NCBI GenBank assembly: GCA_964403185.1 | Contig: CAYOFK010000071.1 | Location: forward strand, 1-14,637 | Reading direction: 5' to 3' | DNA: 14,637 nucleotides | From: CAYOFK01 sp964403185 | GTDB lineage: Bacteria > Bacteroidota > Bacteroidia > Bacteroidales > VadinHA17 | Shown here: positions 1 through 7,480 of the stretch, in pieces | Layout: every line of letters starts with the position of its first letter | Numbering within the stretch: position 1 is the first letter of the stretch | The notes under the pieces: generated by a model | Told to the model about the DNA's origin: nothing | The model's input: the letters and a program-made list of their open reading frames with translations, nothing else | The model's database searches: none | Translations under genes and position numbers: made by a program

Positions 1-44
1 GGGTGCCTGCCAGAGCCTAACCTCTGAACCTGACAGTCCGATTG

Positions 45-2552
45 CTATCGTATAATCAATTTCCTGATCGCAGTATTCTGATCTGTTTGAAGCTTAATCA
101 GGTATAATCCCTGCAGCAGTCGGGCAGTATTAAGCTCAAGATGATTCCTTCCCTGAGACAGTTCCTTCATAAGTGAGATCACTATTTTCCCGGAGAGATC
201 CAGAATCTCAATCCTGACAGAACCGGCATTCAGGGCATCAATGGCCAGGTACAGGATCTCATCAGCCGGATTCGGATGGAGGGTCCATTCCGGTTCACCA
301 AGGATCTCATCAACGGATGTCGGGTCAGAGATCAGAATGACCATCCAGGCCGAATCACATAAGCTTGAATTTGCTGTTAAGCACACCTCATAGGTAACCG
401 TATCCAGGCCTGTATAGCCTGCATCGGGGGTATATACAATCTCTTTATTGAGGTTAACGCTTGCAGTACCTTTCCTGGGATCACGAATTTTACTCAGGAT
501 ATAACTTCCGGGAATTTGATCATTGGCAGTAACATCATAGCTTACCTGAACGTTTAAGTCAGTAGTAACATAATCATTATTACATACCGGAGCATCAATA
601 ATGATCTGGCCGTATTTAAAACGTTCTGAAAATTCCTGGTAGTATATATTTGCAATGGTTGAATCATGAATAACAACCGTGTTTTCATCATTCCGGTATT
701 CTGCCGAATTACTCCAATTATGGGACCCGGTAAGTACCAGTGGATCAGATCCTGTATCGGATTGATCAACGATCAGGTACTTGTGATGCATGATACCCGA
801 TTCGCCGGATTTTCTGAAGTTAGTGCCAAGAGCGGCCGACAGGGTGTTTACATTGGTTTGCATGTTGGGATCTGAATCATTGTTTACCAGGACTTTCCCT
901 GTAACACCGGCTCCGGCGCGGTCACGGATGGCATAACCAAGATCGGTTCGTGTAGGTATCATGGTGGCAACTGAAAGATCTGTATTTGCAGAGTTGATGG
1001 ATGTGAGAATTTTCGAGTTTGTGCCGTCAGATGGACTGAAATAGCATTCCACGCGTTTTCCTCCAATAATGAATTCATGAGGTGTGTTGTCGGTCTTGTC
1101 AGGTCCGAATTTTGATTTTGCCGGATCAGGTTGCAGTCCTGAACTACCGAACATCTCATCAAATTCTAACCTGTAAGTTTTGGCCAGGCTTTGATCCTGA
1201 ATAATGATCACATTATTCGGATCAGTATTGATTTGTCCGGAGGTGAAATTTGTTGAACCGGTCCAGACAATAGCATCGTCAGTATCCGGTGAATTTGCAT
1301 CAAAAACTACAAATTTATTATGCATGATACCGTAATCCGGATAATTGCTGACAGGACTGGTAATTTTTCCAATAGCCCCATCTATCTGACTGATACCTGC
1401 ATTGTCAGTATTGCTGTCGTAAACGATACGTACTTCCACACCTCGTCCGTGTGCATTATTAAGTGCGGTTGAAATATTTGAAATGCCGGTGTTATTAAAG
1501 TTATAAATGGCCAGGTCAATGGTGTATTTTGCACGATCGATATACCTGATCAGTGTGTCATCAATAGTCTGATCAAGCTGGATGGCATCAGTTCCGGCAG
1601 AGACCGAAAGGTCTAATGTTCTGTTAAAATATGCGATCATGGCGCCTGTTGACGCTGATTGTGTAATATAGGTTCTGATACTTGAAAAGGCTGTATCCGA
1701 ACCATCGGTTGAAAAAGCCTGAATGTACAGGATCTCTGAAGGAGACCTTCCGGTCATGACAAAATTGTGATTGGTGGTATTTGTGGCATCAGTTAAGATA
1801 CCCAACTCCAGGCCAGGTGTATTGCCGTATTTTATTTCAGAGGTACCTGGCATATCCGTTGTCCAGTGGAGGGTAAATCCTGACTGGCTCAAACCGGTCA
1901 GGGTAACGGGACTGGTAAGATTGATACTGTTTCCAAGCAGGATGTCATTTTTGTCACGCAGAAGCAACTCATAAGTGCTGTAATGCTGGTGGCAGATGCC
2001 TGTCAGGCTGACTTCCCCGCTGGGTATCACCTCCCCGATAAGCGGATGGCCGCTTCTCACATACACGATACCTGACTGGGCGTTTCCGGAAAAGGTATAG
2101 GTTCCTGAAGAAAAGGCATTGCCTCCGTCTGCGAATGTCACCTTTTCAATTTTCACCAACTGACTTTCATAGGATTCTCCCAGTTGAGAGGGTGTGATCA
2201 CTACCGGTGATGGAAGCGCATTTCCTGAGGAATCAACAATCCAGGAGCTAACCGGGTCCAGTTCCAAAAGGTTGTTATAATTTTTAATGGTTCCGCTAAC
2301 CGTCACACTGTCACCCCTGATAACGGTCTGTCCGAAATTATAATTATACACTGCCATTCCTCCGGTAGTATCCTGCATGTAGCGAATGGTTCCCAGCTCA
2401 GAACCATTTGTAATGATGCCTTTGATTTTGACGTTGCTTCCCGGCCCAAGGGCACGGGCATTGGATATGGAAACCACCTGGCCCTGCAGTGTATTGAAAC
2501 AGGTTACAAGGGAAAATATTAGAATTGCTGATTTGGTTCTCATGATAATCAT
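45..2552 (-). CDS. Secreted phospholipase D-like protein (OB-fold/FN3/2xHKD/Ig) with T9SS sorting domain
   Basis: Predicted 835-residue exported PLD-superfamily enzyme, likely a nuclease or phosphodiesterase. A signal peptide covers about residues 1-25. Residues 26-207 look like two OB-fold-like units of the kind seen in secreted Bacteroidota nucleases, followed by an FN3-like domain (about 212-297). The PLD core carries two complete HxKx4D motifs, H411/K413/D418 and H589/K591/D596, each followed by a GSxN motif (GSTN near 432, GSHN near 609), so both catalytic halves look intact. An Ig/cadherin-like segment (about 655-740) precedes a T9SS type A sorting domain (about 756-835, containing HPNPADE), which predicts export through the Por system to the surface or medium. 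ATG codons occur at residues 1 and 4; MRTKSAILIF at residue 4 is an equally good start. It lies 14 bases after the TonB-dependent receptor gene, so co-transcription is likely. The substrate cannot be read from the sequence: DNA is favoured by the OB folds, phospholipid is possible. Confidence 0.88.
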   Translation of the reverse strand: MIIMRTKSAILIFSLVTCFNTLQGQVVSISNARALGPGSNVKIKGIITNGSELGTIRYMQDTTGGMAVYNYNFGQTVIRGDSVTVSGTIKNYNNLLELDPVSSWIVDSSGNALPSPVVITPSQLGESYESQLVKIEKVTFADGGNAFSSGTYTFSGNAQSGIVYVRSGHPLIGEVIPSGEVSLTGICHQHYSTYELLLRDKNDILLGNSINLTSPVTLTGLSQSGFTLHWTTDMPGTSEIKYGNTPGLELGILTDATNTTNHNFVMTGRSPSEILYIQAFSTDGSDTAFSSIRTYITQSASTGAMIAYFNRTLDLSVSAGTDAIQLDQTIDDTLIRYIDRAKYTIDLAIYNFNNTGISNISTALNNAHGRGVEVRIVYDSNTDNAGISQIDGAIGKITSPVSNYPDYGIMHNKFVVFDANSPDTDDAIVWTGSTNFTSGQINTDPNNVIIIQDQSLAKTYRLEFDEMFGSSGLQPDPAKSKFGPDKTDNTPHEFIIGGKRVECYFSPSDGTNSKILTSINSANTDLSVATMIPTRTDLGYAIRDRAGAGVTGKVLVNNDSDPNMQTNVNTLSAALGTNFRKSGESGIMHHKYLIVDQSDTGSDPLVLTGSHNWSNSAEYRNDENTVVIHDSTIANIYYQEFSERFKYGQIIIDAPVCNNDYVTTDLNVQVSYDVTANDQIPGSYILSKIRDPRKGTASVNLNKEIVYTPDAGYTGLDTVTYEVCLTANSSLCDSAWMVILISDPTSVDEILGEPEWTLHPNPADEILYLAIDALNAGSVRIEILDLSGKIVISLMKELSQGRNHLELNTARLLQGLYLIKLQTDQNTAIRKLIIR

Positions 2553-2566
2553 TGGTGTTTAATCCA

Positions 2567-5344
2567 TTAAAAACTCATTTTGAAGGAAACGGTAAAACGA
2601 CGGCCCTGGCCAAAAAACACTGTAGCCGACTTGGCATCAAAATCCTGAAAAGGCAATGAATTGTAAGGGTCATTATTAACCGCGTCCGAAATATATTTTG
2701 TGTTCAGGGCATTCAGGAGGGTGAATTGCAATCTGAAGCGGATCTTTTTTATGGAAGGGATTTTGAAATTATAACCGGCATGAATATCCAGAAGTTTGTA
2801 GGAAGGAATTTTCCATGAATCCACCGGATTGCCAAATTCATCGGTGGTTGATTCAGGGGAAAACTCAGCAAAGTGCCGGCTGAAACTGGTAAATCTGCCA
2901 TTTATATAGAAACCTTTAAAAGGTTCATACCTCAGGCTTGCCCCAATTTGTGTTTGGGCAGCATCTCCAACATGAATTCCTTTTGCATTAAAATTCAAGA
3001 CCTTATTAACTGGTTCATAGGTATCGTAATTATAGAACTGCAGGTCCCTGACTTCCTTGTCCCAGGTCCAGTCACCTAAGGAAAAAAGACCCTCGAAGTT
3101 GAGTTTTGTAAAGATTTTGTAAATAAAATCCACCTCAAGGCCCATATGCAAAGCATCCATTCCTGCAATATCTGCATACACCCGGATGTTATTGTTTTCA
3201 GGTTCGTCCGGGTCAAAGCCAGGTTCATCAGGTTGGAGCACATGGTTTGAATACACCCTGTTTGTCGGTTTATTCTGCCATTGTGTATAGTAGGTATTTA
3301 CATTCAATGAAAAACGCGGTGAACTATAAGTGTATCCCAATTCCAGGGCTTTAACCTTTTCATTATCGGTATTGTCAGCAAATTCAGTTGTAAATCCTTT
3401 ATAATAATATCTGTAGGCACGTACTCTGGAAAGATATCCCAGGTTCATGAATACATTTGAATGTGAAGACATGTTGTAATTGATACCACCTTTAAGGGTG
3501 AATCCTGGCCGCCTTATCCATGATGAGCTTGATTTATTAAAGTAATCCTCTTTTCCATATCCGTTATATGCAGCGGTAATGTTAAAAAAAGTGGAGATTT
3601 TGCCGGTTTTATATTCCACCTGGCCAAACAGGCCGCCCCAGCGGACCAGTCCCCTGTAATAATAATTTACGGTATCGCCAACATACTTCATTGCCAGTGA
3701 GGAGTCTGCATTATAATCTTTTCTGAGGTCATTCATGTCCACCGCATAGTCGCCACCCAACAGATCTCTAATGGTTGTGAAATGTATCCCGTCATAGGAT
3801 CTGAGATCAATGCCGCCCGAGAGTTCCAGTTCATTATTGATCCTGTGATTAAAGGTAGATAACAGACCGACCCACAGGTGGTTGTTATTTTGGCGGGTCA
3901 TGTAATTTTTTGACACGTAAAGTTCATCACTAAACCTGGGGTCAACAGGATATACGGTTCCAAAAGGTGTAACGGTGGGTTTCGAGTTTTCATCATAGAC
4001 CTCCTGCCAGTTAATGCGGCCATAATTAGGGAGATTGGGATCGGTATTAAGCTGGGTTGATTTAATGCTGCTTCGGGGCCGGACCCCTCCTCCGGAACCA
4101 ACTGAAAGGTACAGGATGTTTGAAATGGTCAGTTTTTCGGTGGCCGTCCAGAAATGCCTGAAGCTGAATTGAGGTTTATGGTAGATATTGATCCTTTCGG
4201 ATAATTTTTCTGCCTGTGCATTTACATTAATACGGTCTCTGCGCACATAACCCCAGTGTTGGTTATACATGATTCCCATATCAGCCACTGCCGGCCGGTA
4301 CATATAATTCCCATCCTGATCAACCGCATTCACATCAATTCCCAGCTTTCGTGCAAAATTCAGATCATAGGATGCAACGGACAATTTATAAGAGCGCTGC
4401 TCATGATTTTGTGGCGCACCCATTGCTGACAAAGTAATGAGATGATTTGATATGCGTTTGTCAATTTTCACATAATAAAACCAGGCTTCAGAAAAGGTGT
4501 TTTCGACCCATCCATTGCCTCTTTTATAGGAACCTGCCATGGTTATTCCCCAGCCCTTATTTAATTTTCCACTGGAAAATCCAAAAGATGAGCGAATTCT
4601 TCCCTCACTGCTCAGGTCTTGTCTGAAGGTAAATTCACGGTTGTTTTCCAATCCTTTGGAGAGTATGTTCATAGTTCCGCCCACGGCCGGCAGGGCCAGC
4701 TTTGATGCTCCGAGACCACGCTGGATCTGGATGGTACGTGTGACGCCATCCAAACCAAACCAATTGGACCAGTACACCCAGCCGTTTTCCATATCATTAA
4801 CCGGAATGCCATCGATCATTACTGCAATATTTCTTTGGTTAAAGCCCCGGATAGTGATTCTGGCATCACCATCTCCGCCACCTTGCTGTGTTGCATAAAC
4901 TCCGGGTGTTGAATTAAGAATAAGCGGGAGATCTTGTCCGCCCAGCTCTTCTTCAATTTTTGCAGGCAAAACATTGGAAAATGCAATTGGTGTTTCCCTG
5001 CTTCTGGCCATGTCGGAGACAATTTTTACTTCATCAATGGTCAATGATTCAAGATTGAAATTCATAAACAGGGGTTTCTTTGAAACTACAATTTCTTTTT
5101 CCTGAGTCTCAAAACCAACGTAGGAAACCTGAATGATGTAGGTTCCGTAATCCAGTAAGAGAAAGAAATCTCCTGAGGCATCAGAAACCGTTCCCAGTCC
5201 CCGGTCAGCCAAAATATTCACACCGATCAATGTTTCGCCTGTTTCAGAGTCTCGTACCGTGCCACTTATCTGTCCCTGCTGGGCCATGAGAGCCATTTCC
5301 GAAAGGCTAAGCAGGAGGGCAATGATGAATGGGAGGTTCTTCAA
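2567..5344 (-). CDS. TonB-dependent outer-membrane receptor with carboxypeptidase-regulatory-like domain
   Basis: A 925-residue outer-membrane receptor that should import a ligand using TonB/ExbBD energy. Residues 1-21 are a signal peptide. Residues 24-100 form a CarboxypepD_reg-like beta-sandwich (ISGTVRDSETGETLIGVNI). A TonB-box-like IDEVKIV lies at 103-109. The plug domain spans about 118-230 (TIRGFNQRNIAVMIDGIPVND). The remainder is a 22-strand-type barrel ending in an aromatic residue (TVSFKMSF). There is no SusD partner next to it, so it is not a standard SusCD glycan locus. The start codon is TTG at 5344: the frame is closed by a stop at 5363-5365, no ATG lies between, and the signal peptide requires this start. 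The PLD-like gene follows after 14 bases, suggesting one transcript and perhaps uptake of products of that enzyme; this is inference and the ligand is unknown. Confidence 0.93.
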   Translation of the reverse strand: MKNLPFIIALLLSLSEMALMAQQGQISGTVRDSETGETLIGVNILADRGLGTVSDASGDFFLLLDYGTYIIQVSYVGFETQEKEIVVSKKPLFMNFNLESLTIDEVKIVSDMARSRETPIAFSNVLPAKIEEELGGQDLPLILNSTPGVYATQQGGGDGDARITIRGFNQRNIAVMIDGIPVNDMENGWVYWSNWFGLDGVTRTIQIQRGLGASKLALPAVGGTMNILSKGLENNREFTFRQDLSSEGRIRSSFGFSSGKLNKGWGITMAGSYKRGNGWVENTFSEAWFYYVKIDKRISNHLITLSAMGAPQNHEQRSYKLSVASYDLNFARKLGIDVNAVDQDGNYMYRPAVADMGIMYNQHWGYVRRDRINVNAQAEKLSERINIYHKPQFSFRHFWTATEKLTISNILYLSVGSGGGVRPRSSIKSTQLNTDPNLPNYGRINWQEVYDENSKPTVTPFGTVYPVDPRFSDELYVSKNYMTRQNNNHLWVGLLSTFNHRINNELELSGGIDLRSYDGIHFTTIRDLLGGDYAVDMNDLRKDYNADSSLAMKYVGDTVNYYYRGLVRWGGLFGQVEYKTGKISTFFNITAAYNGYGKEDYFNKSSSSWIRRPGFTLKGGINYNMSSHSNVFMNLGYLSRVRAYRYYYKGFTTEFADNTDNEKVKALELGYTYSSPRFSLNVNTYYTQWQNKPTNRVYSNHVLQPDEPGFDPDEPENNNIRVYADIAGMDALHMGLEVDFIYKIFTKLNFEGLFSLGDWTWDKEVRDLQFYNYDTYEPVNKVLNFNAKGIHVGDAAQTQIGASLRYEPFKGFYINGRFTSFSRHFAEFSPESTTDEFGNPVDSWKIPSYKLLDIHAGYNFKIPSIKKIRFRLQFTLLNALNTKYISDAVNNDPYNSLPFQDFDAKSATVFFGQGRRFTVSFKMSF

Positions 5345-5376
5345 GTTTTTTGTGATCGTTTGTTAAAAAGAAAGTG

Positions 5377-5407
5377 AAAAAGGTATCTGAACACCCTGCA
5401 AATACCT
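5377..5407 (-). terminator. Weak intrinsic terminator after the LTD gene
   Basis: On the minus strand AGGTAT (5407-5402) pairs perfectly with ATACCT (5386-5381) across a 15-base loop and is followed by a short T run. It begins 23 bases after the stop of the LTD protein gene. The stem is short and AT-rich, so termination may be partial and the TonB-receptor operon may also receive read-through. Confidence 0.4.
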
Positions 5408-5429
5408 CTTTTATATATCCTGATGATCT

Positions 5430-6500
5430 TTATTTAAGCCAGACCTTCTTAACGGTTTGTGTATGGTCCGGAAACCTGATACAAACCAGATAGATTCCCT
5501 TATTCGCTTCCGGCAGGCGAACCGTATAAAATGAAGTATGACCATTAAAATCCTGCCTGAAGATGGTTTGTCCAACAAGATTTAGCACTTCAAGTTCCTG
5601 AATGGGCAAGTTTGCACTTACCTGGAACTGTCCGTTGAAAGATGGATTGGGGTAAATTGAAACTTCTGCGGGAACTTCTATATTTTGTTCGATTGAAGTA
5701 ATGGAATTGCATTCACAATCATGAAATCCAAGGGAATCCCAAACATCTTTTTCGCTGGAGGCGGTGTCCCATTCCATTGTCACCACAAAGGGTGAAGGAT
5801 TTGAAGTCACACCGGATTTTACCGAAGGTTTTCTTATGAGGGTATGATCTTTGGTCCAACTCATCCAATAGGGTCCGAAATTTTCGCCATTAACATCCAG
5901 GGCCTGAACAATATAATTAATTACCTGTCCCTGGGTTGTAAGATCTGTCTGGGTTGAATCATACCTGTAAGTGAGGGTTGAATCTTTTACATAGGACCAG
6001 CCTAATTCACTCTTGATGGCGGCTCCAAGACCGATCTCTCCGATAAGATCAACAGCAATTGCATTGTCGAGATTACCATCGGTAACTTTCAGGAGGGCAA
6101 TGACATCATTGCCATTCATATAGGTCGGAGATGGGTAGGCACCATCAAGCTTGTCAGCCAGGGCCTGTAGTGCAGGATCACATTTCGGAGAAATGTTGCC
6201 CCCGCCCAGATCAACATCTGAAGTTTGTCCGTTCACGAAAACAAAAACCTCATGGGAGGGTAAAAATCCTTCAAGCTGGGTTATGCCTCCGGCTGCATAA
6301 TTGGCAGATCCGTTACTATATCTGGCAACATAATACTTACTGAGATCGATGATCGATCCTGTGGGATTATATATCTCCAATCCTTTACTGTTGCCCGAAC
6401 CTTCAATGTATTCTGAGAAAAACAACTCAGTACAATCATTTTGGGCAAATGCCATGGCATTAGATGCCAGAAAAAATATTAGAAGCAAAGATTTTCTCAT
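5430..6500 (-). CDS. Secreted lamin-tail-domain (LTD) protein with T9SS sorting domain
   Basis: A 356-residue exported protein of unknown activity. The frame is open up to 6584, but the start at 6500 (MRKSLLLIFF) gives a clean signal peptide ending at AFAQ (about residue 20) and lies downstream of a plausible promoter, so it is preferred. Residues 22-260 match an extended LTD module: it opens with LFFSEYIEGSGNSKGLEIYN and continues through TLIRKPSV (220-227), an EW motif (243-244) and a final DSLGFH. This extended form accompanies extracellular ExeM-like nucleases in other bacteria, but no nuclease domain is present here. The C-terminus (about 279-356, IYPNPSFNG) is a T9SS type A sorting domain. 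It probably acts at the cell surface or outside as a binding or adhesive protein. It lies 86 bases upstream of the TonB-receptor gene in the same direction; a shared role with the receptor and PLD-like protein is possible but unproven. Confidence 0.85.
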   Translation of the reverse strand: MRKSLLLIFFLASNAMAFAQNDCTELFFSEYIEGSGNSKGLEIYNPTGSIIDLSKYYVARYSNGSANYAAGGITQLEGFLPSHEVFVFVNGQTSDVDLGGGNISPKCDPALQALADKLDGAYPSPTYMNGNDVIALLKVTDGNLDNAIAVDLIGEIGLGAAIKSELGWSYVKDSTLTYRYDSTQTDLTTQGQVINYIVQALDVNGENFGPYWMSWTKDHTLIRKPSVKSGVTSNPSPFVVTMEWDTASSEKDVWDSLGFHDCECNSITSIEQNIEVPAEVSIYPNPSFNGQFQVSANLPIQELEVLNLVGQTIFRQDFNGHTSFYTVRLPEANKGIYLVCIRFPDHTQTVKKVWLK

Positions 6501-6547
6501 AAAGCAAGTGTTTGATACTGATTCTACTGTTAAAAGTACTAAAAAAA

Positions 6548-6578
6548 CAAGATTAATTTGGGTCACAATCATAATAAA
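6548..6578 (-). promoter_or_regulatory. Putative Bacteroidota-type promoter of the LTD gene
   Basis: On the minus strand TTTA (6578-6575) is followed, after exactly 19 bases, by TAATCTTG (6555-6548). Each element differs by one base from the Bacteroidota consensus TTTG-N19-TAnnTTTG. Transcription would start near 6541, about 40 bases before the preferred ATG at 6500. This supports that start over the longer open frame, whose own ATG at 6584 would lie upstream of the promoter. Confidence 0.5.
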
Positions 6579-6589
6579 CAACAATTTTT

Positions 6590-6616
6590 TGATTAAGGGT
6601 TGTGATCCTTAAATCA
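6590..6616. repeat. Imperfect inverted repeat between kdsB and the LTD gene
   Basis: TGATTAAGG (6590-6598) and CCTTAAATCA (6607-6616) pair with one bulged base around an 8-base loop. It is not followed by a T run in the minus (transcribed) direction, so it is not a standard terminator of kdsB. It sits just upstream of the putative LTD promoter and could be an operator; no regulator can be named. Confidence 0.35.
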
Positions 6617-6647
6617 TTAAAGAATGGTGCACCGTGAAAGTTGGTTT

Positions 6648-7430
6648 TCATTCCGTCTGAGGGAGAATGAATGAATTAATAAGTCCTGTATTTTTTGCCT
6701 GCTCCAAATCTTCAAGTGCATCAATCGATAAGGTTTCATTGGTGGTTTCAACAGTTTTTATGCGGTATCCTGATTCCAGCCACCGGAGCTGTTCGAGCGA
6801 CTCGGTTGATTCCAATGAGGACTTCTCAAGTTTTGCAAGTTCCTGAAGGGTTGAAGAACGGTAGGCATACATTCCTATATGCTTGAAATGAAGGCTTGAA
6901 TGAATCCACTTCTCCCTGGGTTTATTGCGGATATAGGGAATGGGATTCCGGCTGAAATACAGGGCATTACTTACATTGTCAACCACTACTTTCGGTTGGT
7001 TGGGGTCAAAAATATCACGGGTTTGAGTGCATTTGCGAATTAAGGTGGCAATCAGTGTGTCCGGTTGGTTAAAGGCAGCACAAAGCAGCGAGATCTGCTC
7101 AGGTGCAACAAAAGGTTCATCGCCCTGAATATTTACAACCACATCTGCCAGAAATCCGGTATCCCTTTTATAAATTTCGGCGGCTTCGGCACACCGGTCT
7201 GTGCCACTTTGATGGGCCGGATTTGTATTAATTGCATAGCCGCCAAATTTTACTACTTCATTGTATATCCGGTCATCATCAGTGGCAACCACGAGCTTCT
7301 CCAAACTTAAGGAAGCCTGTTCCCATACCCTTTGGATCATGGTTTTTCCATCAATCTCAATGAGTGGTTTGCCGGGAAGCCGGATTGAAGCATAGCGTGC
7401 CGGAATGATGCCTAGAAAGGATGGTTTCAT
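6648..7430 (-). CDS. kdsB: 3-deoxy-manno-octulosonate cytidylyltransferase (CMP-Kdo synthetase)
   Basis: Cytosolic enzyme that activates Kdo with CTP to give CMP-Kdo and pyrophosphate, the donor for the inner core of lipopolysaccharide. The 260 residues match the family in length and motifs: the nucleotide-binding IIPARYASIRLPGKPL (8-23), VATDDDRI (48-55), GTDRCAEA (76-83), VVNIQGDEP (98-106), KHIGMYAYR (183-191), LEQLRWLE (212-219) and a C-terminal IDALEDLE that corresponds to the family's DTPEDLE. The ATG at 7430 places the glycine-rich loop at the usual distance from the N-terminus. It follows the deacylase-like gene with a 50-base gap and may be co-transcribed with it. Nothing in its surroundings on this strand is otherwise LPS-related, although an LptE-like gene lies on the right arm. 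Confidence 0.97.
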   Translation of the reverse strand: MKPSFLGIIPARYASIRLPGKPLIEIDGKTMIQRVWEQASLSLEKLVVATDDDRIYNEVVKFGGYAINTNPAHQSGTDRCAEAAEIYKRDTGFLADVVVNIQGDEPFVAPEQISLLCAAFNQPDTLIATLIRKCTQTRDIFDPNQPKVVVDNVSNALYFSRNPIPYIRNKPREKWIHSSLHFKHIGMYAYRSSTLQELAKLEKSSLESTESLEQLRWLESGYRIKTVETTNETLSIDALEDLEQAKNTGLINSFILPQTE

Positions 7431-7480
7431 CCGCTTGAAATTTTATGCCCTTTTCAGGACAGGGTTACTGATTGATGTAT

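Noticed and set aside
4539..4898. 119-residue open frame on the plus strand inside the TonB receptor gene
   Set aside because: It is antisense to a strongly conserved coding region, has no family resemblance and lacks its own context.
6501..6584. N-terminal extension of the LTD protein from ATG 6584
   Set aside because: It would place a second hydrophobic stretch before a clean signal peptide, and its start lies upstream of the best promoter match.
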